This document shows positions 23,896-36,359 of a stretch of 64,000 bases of DNA, piece after piece. This stretch comes from Medicago truncatula (Eukaryota; Streptophyta; Magnoliopsida; Fabales; Fabaceae). The notes under the pieces were generated by a model. The model did no database searches, was not told the DNA's origin, and was given only the letters and a program-made list of their open reading frames with translations. The stretch is taken from the NCBI RefSeq assembly GCF_003473485.1, contig NC_053046.1:9248001-9312000 (forward strand). The letters run 5' to 3'. A program made the translations under genes and the position numbers. Position 1 is the first letter of the stretch, and each line of letters opens with the position of its first letter.

Positions 23896-24469
23896 TATAA
23901 CATATATATTCGCCCTAGTGCCAAGTAAGAGTTATTTATTAAATAAATTTGCTCAATATTTTTTTACAAGTTTATTTAGTAAAAAAAATAATCAAATTTT
24001 ATGTTATCTAAATTTGGTCCAAGACACGTTTTGAAACTTATATTTAATTTAAAAGAAATGTTAGCTTTCTAACACTTACTCTACTCTTTTATCGGGTGAA
24101 ACACATGCGGGTCTTACACTTTGAGACACATAATGAGAAGTGGTCACTCGGCCATGAGGTTGTAGACATAAACTTGGACTTCATTAGGCCGATTTGGAGA
24201 CAAGGATGTGAAATAAACAGTTGTAGTTTTAGTGGTTTACTGAAGTTGTTCAACCTATCAAAATGTATATTTTAATAGGATTTTTTTGCTTATAGAACCT
24301 TGCAAAATGAGTTTTTACTAAAACTTGAGCAATGTATAGCTATATATGAAGCAATTCTCGACAAAAAAAGGTGAAAATACATGAAGGAGGAAGCAAGTCC
24401 TCATAAAATCTTCAGTCATCCGATATCTTCCTATGTCACGAGTAATTTTCTTCTCCCTCGTTCTCTTGC

Positions 24470-25745
24470 AAATGAGATTGACAAAATAATGAATTCTTTC
24501 TGTTAGGGTGGCGCGATAGCAGGTACTCGTGGGATCCATTGGCTCTCATGGGAGAGACAAGCTATTAGTAAACATAATTTGCAAGCCTCCAATTTAGTGA
24601 TGTTTAGTAAGCAAGGGTGTGGAAACTCACCACCAAGTCGAATGGGCTAATTACCCAGTTATACGAAACCAAATATGATTCATCAAGTAATTTTTTGGAG
24701 CTTCAATTTGGTTATAGTTCTAGTTAAACTTGGTGTAGTATTTGGACGACGAGATTTTTATTGAGAGATGGTTACAAGTGGAATAATGGCAGTGGCAGTG
24801 ATATATTCAATGTCGTTATTGAGTCTTTTAAGTAAGTTGCTCAATTTATGTCTTTCACTTTAATGCTGGTTTTAGATTTAAGAAGTTTATGATTTTATCT
24901 TTTTGATTAACCTTATATTTTCTGTAGCTTCGTTTTGTCTATTTGGTTTAGCGCAGTGCTACTTTTTTATTTTATTTTTTTTATTTTTATTTTTATATTT
25001 TATGAAAATGCATCATAACCTATGTGGGGTGTTTTAATCATATTTGGAGACATGTTTTAAATGAAGTCAAACAAGTGACAAATGAAAGATAACAACTATA
25101 ACTACAACTTTAATGAATGCAAGTCAAATTCTAACTGAAAAAGGCTAACAAATGCAAAGTCGCGAAGCCCTGTCGAATGGGTGGAGATTGGTGTAGAAGA
25201 TCCACGATCATTGTGATGATAGAAGGTGTTCTGTTGAGGCTTCTTAGTTTATTAGTAATCCATGTAGGGATTATTTGAAAAGTAATGTTGAGGCATCTTT
25301 CTCTAGACATAGAAAATGAGTTGGACTTGACATATGTATTCGAGATGAGTTTGATAGTTTTGTCTCGACTAAACTAGATTAGATATATCATCTTTTCTTT
25401 GTAGATGAAGAAGAAACATGTGGTTTGTTACTTGCTATTCATTGAAAAATATTGATGCGGAGATGGTTCGGAACGAACAGCGGATGCTTTTAGTAATCAT
25501 CTGAAAAATGGATCTAACTTTGGATTCTTCATTAATGATAATAAGAATTGTTTTCCTTGTTTTTACTTTATTTAATAATTCTATGGTCTAGTTAGTTATG
25601 AGACATGCTAACGAGGTAGCTCACTCTTTAGCGTGGGTAACCAAATTATTATGCGATGAAAGTGTCTTAAAATCAAGTTTTTTGCGCTTTTGAAACAAGG
25701 TGTTTCGGATTACGTTACTAATCTTGTCCCAAGGATCACTTGTGA
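24470..25745 (+). pseudogene. Decayed L1-type LINE (reverse transcriptase tail and RNase H)
   Basis: With stops and frame changes this reads as the C-terminal part of a plant L1-type LINE polyprotein. An RGIHWLSWER block is followed by ASNLVMFSKQG, as after the reverse transcriptase domain. Near 25265-25380 an RNase H-like segment reads SNVEASFS, then VGLDICIRDEF and DSFVSTKLD. Near 25600 a MRHANEVAHSLA block, typical of the RNase H end, appears. Stops interrupt each block, and the endonuclease and catalytic reverse transcriptase core are missing. An old, inactive 5'-truncated copy. Confidence 0.75.
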
Positions 25746-26758
25746 AATAGGGTGACTAGAATCACATTTTTCCTGATTGGAATCATGCACCTCTCCCTAT
25801 AAAAATAGAAACAAATCACACAATAGATAAAAGACTAAAAGAAGGGAACACACATGTCTTGTTAGGATTTGAGTGTTGAGTGTCTTTCAAATGTCTTGAT
25901 AGTGAATTGGAGAGCTGTTCTCTCTCTCCCTGCCTGATGTATGTCAATTTGAACAAACAATTTCTTGGTGTCGGTTCTCTTCTTTCTTTATTCGTTGTTT
26001 TTTGGATTGATTGTTTGTATGCTCATAGACTCTAGATTTTAAAAAGTGGAGATGTCAAAAAGTGCCGTACAAATTTCATTAATCTAATAATCTTCTGTTT
26101 AATGAAAGAAGGTTGTAAAATGCAACTAAGTCTTCTTGTGATCATAACTATACAATCAACTGTATTAATCAGACTTAGATAAGACATGGATAATATATGA
26201 GTTTGAGCTTAATTGTTTTCAATAGAATTTTAATTTAGGCACATAAAACCAAATTCATCGAATTTCTTAGACTCATATACTAGTTGGTTTATAATATTTG
26301 TTAGACATGGATAATATATGAGTTTGAGTATATGTTACCATCAAAATTTAGTGAGATGACATATCAAATATTGTATTGGTTCCAAAAAGACAGACATTAA
26401 AAAACAAAACATAAAAATCAAAAGAGGGTATAATAATACATAAATGATAAATTACATTAACAGTCATGGTCTCACATTAAGACAGTCAACTACTTAACTA
26501 TTTTCTATTCTATATATAAGGCACATTGTATAGGTAAAATTTAACTACATAGACATCATCATAAATAAAAAATCTAGTATATCAACTTCAATTATGCAAT
26601 CATGCTAGATATACTTAAAAAAAAAATTACAACTACAAACTTGAGTATACAATTTTGAATTTCTAAGATATAATTTAAAAAAATACAACTTCAATTGTAA
26701 TCTTCCTAAGAAATCCGCATATATTTCCCTAGTAATTTTTTTCCCTCTTTAGTTGAGA

Positions 26759-29700
26759 CTACTGAGGGTTGAAAAAGCTTACATTAACACCAGTATCAAT
26801 AATAACATATATACTAGCTGTAACTAATATGACACTTAAAGCAACTCCAAATGTTCCCAAGAACCAATTGAGATACCACATGAAACTATACTTCTTTGGT
26901 TTCTTTACTTTGAGCCACATAAAACATGGGTATGCCAATGTCACTGGCAATGCTATTCCTCCAATCAAACCAGCTAAGCTAGACAAAAATGGAATTGCAA
27001 CTCCTATGAAGAAGCACAAAAACCCGAAGAAGACTCGGAAAATTACTCGAAGCCACCACGGGCACGGTTTCTTCCATCTAGTGGTGTATACTGATTCCAT
27101 GTCATCGAAAGCCGGCATGCCATATATTTGAAATGAACACAAACCATTTACTACTACGAAAAAGCTGGTCATTCCAAGTACAAATTTTGATACGTCTTGA
27201 GAATGAAATTGGTATAGGGCCGTAAGCATTCCTCCGTTTGCAGGAATCTGTATATTTGAAGTCAATGGTTTGTGATTAGTTGACGGTGTAAATTTATAAT
27301 AAAATTGCATCAAAACTAAATTCAAATTAAAACAATATGGTACTAGTATACCATAAGACAAGTCATAATATAATTAATTAGTTGGCTAATTTTACTCTCT
27401 TTAGTTCTAAGTAATTAGATTAGATGTACATACCAATTGCCCATAAGCCCAATAGCCACCAATAGCTAAGGGAAATAAGCAGGCAGCAATGAGTGTGTAA
27501 GAAGCCTTCACTCCTTTCCACATGGGCACATGTGATGGATGCTTCTCACTTGAAGGCATAGTAGCCTGCAACAAAATTGGAAAATCATAAGATGATAAAT
27601 TACTTGAAGAATACGTTGATTGATTATTTAACAAGAAATAAGTTACATCTAATCAAATATCTAAGATTTAGCTCAGTTTATTGAAAAAAATAGAGATTTA
27701 GATTGTACTACAAATCTTTTTTGTCAACATAAATTTATGTAAGTTGGAATAGTAAATATAAAGTTACTACTACTCAATCAAAATCTACTTATTGAATGAA
27801 GTTGACTATACTCAATATTCAATACTATCTCTATTTTTTTTTTTCCTCCTATTCTGAACTTAACATGGTGGACTAATCAATTAAATATAAAAGGAGAAAG
27901 TCGTACAATAACTCCAAATTGTGTGCTTGACCCAGCACATCTATTGAAGTTTTCAACAACTTTGAAAGCAGTATTTTTTGTCAATTGTCAACAAAACAAA
28001 GTAGTAACTATCTCATATTCTCATTACTTCAAAGTCAAAAGAAGAAACTGCAAAAAAAAAAAAAAAAAAAACTACAAATTGGCTTTGCTAACGAAACAAT
28101 GACCACTCATGACAAGTACCCAATAAATATATCAACAAAAAATTGTTAAGTCAAATAATTTCATTTCTCATTAATTTGAAAAAATTTAATTAGGTAAGAG
28201 GAATAAAAAATTTGCCACATACCTGAATTTCAAGAATGAGATTGTGACCCCTAAAGGCAAAAGCAATGATACCAAGGGCATTAAGCACACTAAAAGCATT
28301 TTCAACCTTGTTTTCACCCATCACAGGATTATAATTCACACCTGGTAGGGTACCCTGTGCCACAGAAGTAATCCAAATGGAGGTACAATACCCTACAGCA
28401 GTGACTGCTCCAATGAGGGAAATTCCAGCAATTGAATTCAAGTTTGGTAACTGAGATAGGACCACAGCTGCACAAGTAAAGACCAAGTACCATTCAACTG
28501 TGGTCATAGGTTTGGGATTGCAATGGTCTCCACATACAACTTGATAGAATGTTCTTGCTGTTGATCCTCCTATGATGATCAATGTAGTACATGTTCCTGC
28601 TGATAGGTACAATATTGGAAACAATGCTAGTAATTTCCCAAGTTTCTCACCTGCAATATACCATTCCAATACTTCATCAATTGGGCAATAAATTTTTTTC
28701 ACATCATTATGTTACACTTTTGGTCCATTAAGATTAATGTCTTAACATTTTTGTTAAATTAAGATGACATATAAAATGTTTTTTTTTTAAGAGTTTACTT
28801 CAAAATTTATAGAGATGATGTATATGATATAAACTTTTAATCCAACCATCACTCTTATAAATTATGTGTCAGATAAAATGTTATTGAGCGATGTAACATT
28901 ATCTATGATGCAAGTATAATAAAGTGGAGAAAGAAATTATACCGAAAGTGGCGAAGCAAAGCTGAAGGTATCGACTGTAGCGAATACCGTTCTCGACGGA
29001 TTCGTGAAGATGGACGAGCAACCATAAGGTGTAAAGTTGCCATATGAATGCTATTGTCAAGCTCAATATTCCCCATGTCCTGCAACCATCAATCACAAAT
29101 TTGCTTGTTAAATAAAGTTTGTTATAGGTGTACAACAAAGTTAATCAGGGGTAAAATACACTTGACACTTTTGAAATAATATAAAGTTGATCTCTCTATT
29201 TATTTTCATAAGTTTGTTATATTTTGAAATATATTGTATCAAAAGTATTATTTTGTCACTACGTGTATTTCAATGTTGGAGGAGTGATAAAATTAAAAGG
29301 GTAAATATATAAAATTGGGACCAACTTATTATCTATCTATTTAAATAACTCCAAGGAGTTTCCTACTAAACTATGGCATATCTTGTATCTAATATAAGAA
29401 CTAGTCTCATCCCATAGTCTAAAGCCGCCACCAGTCTCATCCACTTACCCTATATTTCATTTAACAAAAATAAAAAAAATATTACATGTATATTAACCTA
29501 ATCTCCTTCTCAAGAACAAAAATAAAAATTAGCATATAAAACTATGAATCACTTTTTTTTACAATAAGAATAAAACAATGAATCTTGAACATCCAAGTAA
29601 CATAATTGATATCTTTAAAACACTTTTTGATTTATTTATAAAAAAACAAAATACTTTTTTGAACTTAAACAAGGAATTAAACTAAGATGAAAAGATGAAT

Positions 29701-30150
29701 GAATGGAGAAATGAAACTATATGAAACTTACCAACCAAGAATAGTGAAGGCAACAGGAAGAACAAGAGCCTGAATACCAATCCCAGAACAAAGAGTATGA
29801 AAAGCAGCATAATATTTGTTACCATTTCTTGACTCAGTTATTGGAAGCCAAGCATCTTGAGGATCAAGCTTAGTTAATCTCAAAGCTTTCCTCATAGGAC
29901 TTCCCAAAGGGGTAATAAACCTTGGTGTCAAAGACATTCTTGGTGTTCTAGGAGTCTTTGGAGTCTTACTCTTAGGATGTGGTGCATCTCCATTCTCTGA
30001 TTGAAGTAGTGGTGATCTTGTGAGAGATGGTGAATGAAGCTGTGAAGGTGGACATGACACTGGTGGTGATGCAACCCTAGGTGTTCCCATCAATGAATTT
30101 CCAGTTCTAGGTGTTATTGGTGCTGACCATATTTCCTTAGCTTCACCCAT
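26759..30150 (-). CDS. Amino-acid transporter, lysine-histidine-transporter-like 8 (AATL1) type, copy B (5 exons, 534 aa)
   Basis: Second member of the tandem pair, same AAAP-family permease function expected. Exons on the minus strand: 30150-29732, 29079-28943, 28650-28223, 27565-27434, 27247-26759. All borders are GT/AG and the sum is 1605 nt. Exon 3, 4 and 5 lengths (428, 132 and 489 nt) equal those of copy A. Exon 2 is one codon longer (VENG against KDG), and the Pro/Ser-rich N-terminus is about 20 residues longer, with PRTG and TPRVASPP segments absent from A. The same membrane hallmarks are present: QALVLPVAFTILGW, LSQLPNLNSIAG, AFRGHNLILEIQ and LAGLIGGIALPVTLAYPC. Introns are short (652, 292, 657 and 186 bp). 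Both copies look functional; transport specificity cannot be read from sequence. Confidence 0.93.
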
Positions 30151-30248
30151 GTTTCACTAATTGTTTGTTAGACAATTTTTGCACCTTAATATTGTGTTGT
30201 GTTGTTTCCTCCTTTGTGTTGCATTTTTTCATTCAAATATTTGATGTG

Positions 30249-30256
30249 TATATATA
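30249..30256 (-). promoter_or_regulatory. TATA box of transporter copy B
   Basis: TATATATA about 100 bp upstream of the ATG at 30150, in a context (TAGATAGG) similar to the box of copy A. Confidence 0.5.
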
Positions 30257-31959
30257 GATAGGTATGAAATAATAATGCACAATATTAAAAGGAAAGGGAA
30301 CCATGAAATTTCTACATTACTTTTTTGACAAATTGTTGAATATAAAACTCTTACATGTGTAAAAGCCATCATCATGTATAGTAATATTTTTGTTTTTAAT
30401 GAAAATTAATTTAATAATGAAATGATGGTCTTGAAATATATATATATATGGTCAATCCGGTAAATGTGCATATTGCAAACTTGTTTGTACTGTGTAGAGA
30501 CGTATAGGAGACTTTATGTGACCGGGGCTTAATGAAAATAGCTATCTAGGTTGGTGGATATTATTAAATTAATTAGGCATAGTTGGCGGTTAACTGTTAA
30601 TTAATTTATTAAATTATTGTGACCATTGAGTTGGACCGTTATCATATCAAATGGCAGCCAATCTGTGCTAATTGTGAAAAATAATAATTGCTCCTATAAT
30701 AATAAGACTAGTAGTATATGACAAGGAATTTAAGAATTCATGCATTATCAGCATACCATTTTAGAATAATATTTTGCAAAGTCTTAGTTTAAGAATTTTG
30801 GTACGGCATATAGTCATTAACATTACTCCATGTTGTTATTTTCTTTGGTCATAGAAATGGGTCCTCCTTCTTATATGTAACTTTATACTTTATTGTATAT
30901 TTAATACATGACGAAGCAGTACTTGTTGCCGGTCAACAAAATGCACCTCATGGGAAATGTGAGTTTCAAGTCTCACCAACCAATATATGTAAACATGGTT
31001 TGGTGGCTAGTTTTGTTTTTATATGAAATACTAGTATAAGCAAAAGAGAAGTGGCAAAACTGGAAAAATAATGAACAGAAAAACATGGGGAAATAATAAT
31101 CAAAATCCGAATTATATACTTACCCTAACTTCAAAATATACTAGACCTTACACCCGTGCTGCCGCATGGGTCATATTGATGGCAAACAAAACATTCAATT
31201 ATATTGTAACTAATAATCTGTTTGTGCAAATATAATGTTAAAAAATAATAATACAATACAACTTGAAAAAAAGGAACAAATCATGATGGTACATTACAAA
31301 AAATTTAGGCACGGGTGGTCAATCTAGACTTTTCACCCGTGCGGCAATGTAAATGTAGTAGAGAAAAACAAAAAATACATCGTATATTTTCAAATGTCAT
31401 AAATTTAAATTTAATAATAATGGAAGTTTTTTCGTGTCTACACATTTCAAAAAATTTCTTTAAATACTACATTCGAAGTACTATCAATAAAAACATAGAT
31501 TTCATCTATTAGCAAAAATTTTAAACCGTTTCTTGAGGTGACCGATGAAAATTGTGCTTGTAAACTTGGATTCATATCTTTATCAATCCATGTTAGGCTT
31601 CTTTATGAACTTGTTTCTGTTATCATCCGTGTTGTTGATTGGTTCAGGTCGAAAAGTGATCCAAACTGAAAGCAATAATAAAAAAATTGTGTAAAGGACA
31701 ATAAATATCATAAAACATAAAAAGAATGGAATAATGTATTTTCCCGATTCCCCTTATAAATTTATTTTTCAGATGCAGTTTGCTAAGATCCTACAAAGAA
31801 ACACATTTTAACAGTTTTCTTTTTCATTGCTACATCTTTTAAGCAATGAATTCTTCAAATCCAATAATAATCAAATGGACCATACAATCTACTATTTCAC
31901 ATGTTATATAGAGTTGGCAGACTCAGCATCCCATTTTTTTTTCATCCATCAATTGAAGG
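30257..31959. other. Intergenic, upstream of transporter copy B
   Basis: No gene recognised. Two related GC-richer motifs stand out: ACACCCGTGCTGCCGCATGG near 31151 (a short hairpin) and TTTCACCCGTGCGGCAATG near 31330. These resemble transposon-end hairpins, but no element could be bounded. The rest is AT-rich. Confidence 0.5.
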
Positions 31960-32055
31960 TCATGTTGTGTATGGCAATCTCCTACCATTCACAAAGGAAC
32001 TGAATAGATGCAGTACTCTAGAAGGTTGTGCATAGGGTACCATATGAGCTGCTCC
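31960..32055 (-). pseudogene. Orphan last exon of a serine carboxypeptidase-like gene
   Basis: Reads [20 protein letters not shown], then [11 protein letters not shown] and TGA: 31 residues and a stop, preceded by an acceptor ACTATATAG. This is the C-terminal end of S10 serine carboxypeptidase-like proteins, and the His in GAAHMVP is the catalytic-triad histidine. I found no other carboxypeptidase exon upstream on this strand within the window: no GESYAG block and no oxyanion or aspartate segments. It is most likely a gene fragment left by deletion or carried by a transposon. An unusually distant upstream exon cannot be ruled out. Confidence 0.75.
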
Positions 32056-32285
32056 CTATATAGTGATGAAAGTTAACAAATTTTCATACTCAAAGATGCC
32101 CAACCTCCAACCTACACATAGATATGCAATGCAATTAATCAACTCTTACTCATCAAATCCAGTGATGTCAGCCACAAATCGCAGAGAATAATTGTTTGTT
32201 TAATCAACTCTTACTCATCAAATCTATGGCTTACAGATCCGAATGCCTAATTGCAAAATTCTTCAAGTAATATGCTATTGTTAAA

Positions 32286-32995
32286 CCAGTAAGCTATAAA
32301 CAACATCAGGACCCTATAAAACACAAACCAAACGCATACGCCTGCCTCATGATTATGGAAAGAACAAAAAAAGAAAAAGATGAGGCTACAAAACAAAAGA
32401 GGTGCAGCCCCTAAAACACCAACATCACAATGGTTCCGAGTGACATAACCAAAAACGTGCTACCTAAAATAGCAGCACCCTCATGCAGCCAACACCGAGG
32501 CACTACACAGCCTGCTGTCCCTCGAGAGCACACTACAAAAAACAAAAACCACCTCGACAAAGTCCACCAAAACTATCGCTATTTTCTCAAAAGACAATCT
32601 TTATCAATTTATATAAAGTTTATTTATTTGCATTAAATAGGACACCAGTGAGCTATAAACAACATCAGGATCCTATAAAATACAAACCAAACACATACGC
32701 CTGCCTCATGATTGCGGAAAGAAAACAAAAGAAAAAGGCTAGGCACAAAAAAAAAGTCAATGATATGCAACCCCTAAAACACCAACATCACAACGGTTCC
32801 TAGTGACAGAACCAAAAACCTGCTATCTAAAATAGCAGCAGCCTCACGCAGCCAACACAGAGGCACTACACAGCCTGCTGCCCCTCGAGAGCACACCACA
32901 AAAAACAGAAACCACCTCGACAAAATCCACCAAAACTATCACTATTTTCTCAACAGACAATCTCTATCAATTTATGTAAAGTTTATTTATTTGCA
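32286..32995. repeat. Tandem duplication, two 350-bp copies (offset 359 bp)
   Basis: Copy 1 is 32286-32632 and copy 2 is 32645-32995. Shared text includes AGCTATAAACAACATCAGGA, CCCCTAAAACACCAACATCA, GAGGCACTACACAGCCTGCT and ACAATCTCTATCAATTTAT-like ends. Differences are scattered, with one indel-rich stretch near the adenine runs. It is more GC-rich than its surroundings. No protein was recognised on either strand. Confidence 0.85.
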
Positions 32996-33223
32996 CACTA
33001 TTTTATCATAACATAGACAATACCTATTGTGCAAATTTAGATCTAATGGAACTATATTTCATATTAGTTATTCACTCCCATTATCGTGATGATTGTGGCT
33101 CATGGCTCATGATGTCAAAATACTCATGGAGTAGGAATAATAGGATACAAATAGACATGAGTAGCAGTTTTTCAATGGAAAATTTCATAGCAAGAACAAA
33201 CTTTGGATAAGTTATAAACTGAC

Positions 33224-35000
33224 CAAACATATCTTTGATATTGTTGTCAAATTTACCAAAACTATTGAACACTATGGTCACCCAAGCACCAAGATCTATG
33301 TTATAGAAATCACTAAGAGCATGTCATCCTTTTTTCAAAAAAAATCATACCATTGATCCTTTTTACATCCTTGAAATAAAACGAAAGCATTAAACAAATT
33401 CAGTCATATTAATATATTCGTACTCGAAGGAAGAAAAATATAAATGCATACTTACATAATGAGCATCAAACTCATTTAATATGTCCTATATTTAACTCGC
33501 ATATCATTGACAATCTTATGCAATTCGATAACAGGTTCCATATCTAAAGGATCTATAAAAAGAACAAAAGTAAATATTCAGTCAATCTGTCAAGAAAATA
33601 TAAGCCAAACCCAAGTTTCAATACATTTATAAAGGAGTTTGGGTGTTATTATTATAAGCTATGCCTGAGATGTGTCATCGCGGTTCCTGGAATAAAAATT
33701 CACACTTCAGAAAGACAAATTAAATTTTATCTTTGCACATATACTTGGTCAAAAACAACAGCTTGAGTCTTGAATGTATCAAAATAAAACTAAGATTTTT
33801 CTGATGTCCATATGCAATAAATTCACTGTTCACCGCATAAGAAAATCTCATTGTAAAAAAACAAATTCAGTTTAAGCTGCTGTATTATAGTCAATAAAAA
33901 GTTATCAGAAAATTTGAAGTTCTACTTAAATATGATGGTGATGTACAAATTGATGATAAAACCAATAAGAAAAAAGAGGATCATCTTGAGAAAATACACT
34001 TTATACTCATCGGTTGTCTTTGAGCATGCATTTCAATCATTAGCCAACAGGCCTTCGATCAAATATCAGTTTGACCTTTGATTCCAATGTGAAATTATAA
34101 ATACTTCACGTCTCAGCTAATGAAACTATAAAAATGATATCAAACACTTTAATCAATAACTTTTATTAGCGCCTAAGGAGCTAATATATGATACATATAC
34201 ACACACTCATATAGTGACTTCCACCACAACAGAAAGGCCAACTATCACAATTTAGTTGTCAATAATTAAGATGCAAATATATGTCTATCATGTACATTAA
34301 ATAGGCATAAGTTTAAACATATGCAAAAGAACATGGGTGGTGAAAGTGAAATCCAAAGAGGCAATACATCAAACATGTAAAAGGGAAAGCAACTAAAAGT
34401 TGAACAACATAATTTTAAGAGTAACTTTTTTATCATCTTGTTTAAGCAATTCCTTCTATTGGAAATACTTAAATGAAGTTCTAAATATTTTTTTTTAAAA
34501 ATGGCAGAAAAAGAAGTTTCACAGATCATATTTATTTTCCATTTACTTCATTCTTCCTTTAAGTGATATATGAAATTCAGTCTTAGTTTCTTGATAAAAC
34601 ATACATTCCAATAATAATAGTCATAAATTGGTTTATCTCATTCTTAATCCTAAACCTAGCCACTTTAACTCATACCAGGAAGTGTTATCAAATTTCCATA
34701 CCAGTAATTCTTCTTTCAAGGTTGTACCATCATCACTTTGTATTGCTTCCAGTTTTGAAACCTGTAGAAGATCACAAACACACAAAATTAACTTATGCAA
34801 CTTAATTTTACAATTACATTCTTTAAAGCTTATCACAACATGTATAGTTAGTTTAATACAAAAAATCAATGAGAGAGGAGAAGAGCAGTGAATGAGAGAG
34901 AAGATCGTTGATGAAAAGAAAAACCTTCCGCGACCGTGCCGATTCACTAAGAACTCCAGCTTCTTCAAGCTCCTTTCCTATCAAATCGGAAAAATCAATC
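33224..35000 (-). pseudogene. Unrecognised minus-strand exon-like patches
   Basis: Four stretches look like exons with good acceptors: 34977-34925 (KELEEAGVLSESARSRK); 34761-34676 (begins VSKLEAIQSDD, ends WKFDNTSW, donor GTATGAG, in phase with the previous one); 33552-33476 (begins DPLDMEPVIELHK, runs into a stop after RTY); and 33312-33224 (begins FYNIDLGAWVTIVF, ends KDMF, donor GTCAGT). The first two join in frame; the later ones do not. Composition is protein-like, but I cannot name the family. It may be the remains of one gene whose 5' end sits near the CT-rich (minus strand) segment at 35.2-35.5 kb, or a mixture of captured fragments. Confidence 0.4.
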
Positions 35001-35220
35001 AAAACAACACCGGTGATACCAAAACCCTAATCACGAAATTAAAATCAATCAAAATGTAACGAAACTGAAAACGCATACAGAGGGATCGAAGCTCATATAA
35101 ATGTTATTGCATAGAAGCATTCTCCTTCAATAAAACTTGAAGATGCTTATTGCCTTGGTGAGGCTGGCCGGCGATGAAGAGAACACCCAACCCTAAGACA
35201 TGAATAGCCACGCGAGAAAC

Positions 35221-35400
35221 AATGAGAGAGAGAGAGAGAGGGAGAATTGAATAAAAATGTTGGAAAATGAAGAAAAAAAATAACGTGTGAGAAGAGAAGA
35301 GGCTTTTTTTTAGAGAGGAACTGAAGTGAGAGAGAAGAGAAGAGGCTTTTTTTTAGAGAGGAACTGAAGTGAGAGAGAAGAGAAGAGGGACTGAAAATTG
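35221..35400. repeat. GA-rich segment with 43-bp tandem duplication
   Basis: GAGA-rich low-complexity DNA. A 43-bp unit containing GGCTTTTTTTTAGAGAGGAA and CTGAAGTGAG occurs twice in tandem, between about 35287 and 35388. On the minus strand it is a CT-rich tract of the kind found in plant 5' UTRs and promoters, which would suit a start for the exon-like patches at 33-35 kb. Confidence 0.6.
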
Positions 35401-35735
35401 ATGACTTAAGAGAGAAAAATGGGCGTGAGAGGGGAGAGAGAGCAAGAGCAAAATGCAAGGAAATATGTTTGTTTGGTTCAGATGCTTTTGCATAGGGAAG
35501 TGGGTAACTACATGTCTTGGAAAGAAGGGAGCACAATTCCAATAGGTGGGATATTTGAATTTCAAAATCTGTATTTAATTAGCCACATGAGCACACATTC
35601 CAAAAAGGTACATGATTTGAAATTCAAAAATGGCATTAAGTTAGGTTAAAGCATTAGTTTCCCGCTCAAAACATAGGATTAGGATTTTTGATGTTTTGTT
35701 TGCATTGTAGTTTAGGATTAGATATTAAGATAAGA

Positions 35736-36359
35736 TATATCTCAATGTTAATTCTGTCAAGTACTTTGCATCATTAATTTGTGACAGCACCTAAAAAAAT
35801 ATATTATATTTTGACACATGTCTTACATCTTTGTCGATCATAAAATTACATGTAAGTTATCACCTAACTTATTACTAGGTGCCATTGTGTTGATCATGAA
35901 ATACAATGTAACATTATTGCATGGTGTGACGAGGTGTTATTTCTCATGATTCTCAATTATGTGTTATGGGTTGTGGACAAAATAAAACAATAGACTACTT
36001 AATCATAAGATCCTTTTGAGAATTTTTTTGTCCCGTTTTATAAGACTCATTTTCTATTTCCAACTACATTAATTATTTCTTTATATACATGCTCTTATTT
36101 ATTATACATCTTTTTCTTCAATCAACAATAAATAGAATGTTGAAAACATAAGCCAACCCTCTTTCTTAAAGGATAAAATTGTAAAAACAATAGTAATTAC
36201 AAACATATTTAATATAAATATCCACTATCTTAATTCCCGTTATTTTTTCAAAAAGACCTTATAATTAAAGACGGAGGTAGTATATCTCAATGTTAATTCT
36301 GTCAAGTACTTTGCATCATTAATTTGTGACACCACCTCCACAAATATATTATATTTTGA
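35736..36359. repeat. 79-bp direct repeat flanking a MITE
   Basis: Positions 35736-35814 and 36281-36359 match almost fully (TATATCTCAATGTTAATTCT, TTTGCATCATTAATTTGTGA, ATATTATATTTTGA). The second copy starts directly at the right end of the MITE at 36010-36280. This suggests the MITE end or its repair was involved in the duplication. Confidence 0.75.
36010..36280. mobile_element. Stowaway-like MITE, left end missing
   Basis: Right terminus TTATAATTAAAGACGGAGGTAG followed by TATA. The interior matches, in reverse orientation, the MITE at 40045 (ACATAAGCCAACCC, AAAACAATAGTAATTACAAA, TATCCACTATCTTAATTCCC). The left end begins inside the element near CCTTTTGAGAATTTTTTTG, so about 25 terminal bases are lost. 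Confidence 0.75.

Larger units (their letters stand above)
18712..26758. other. Repeat-rich intergenic region between the two transporter copies
   Basis: No intact protein gene recognised. Separately listed are five repeat-derived blocks (18973, 20943, 22528, 23688, 24470), a palindrome cluster (21838) and a G20 run (22088). The segment 18766-18925 resembles the small element at 48579-48731 (shared ACTTTAAATAGTAAGTTTTT). Part of 22772-23000 also looks like an inverted-repeat element (GTTGCTCTTTAGACG against ATTGCTCTTTAGCAAC on the other strand). The last 600 bases are probably 3' flank of transporter copy B. Confidence 0.6.

Noticed and set aside
35147..35542. 131-codon minus-strand frame rich in Ser/Leu/Phe
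   Set aside because: It is a translation of GA-rich low-complexity DNA with a 43-bp tandem duplication; no homology or plausible domain.
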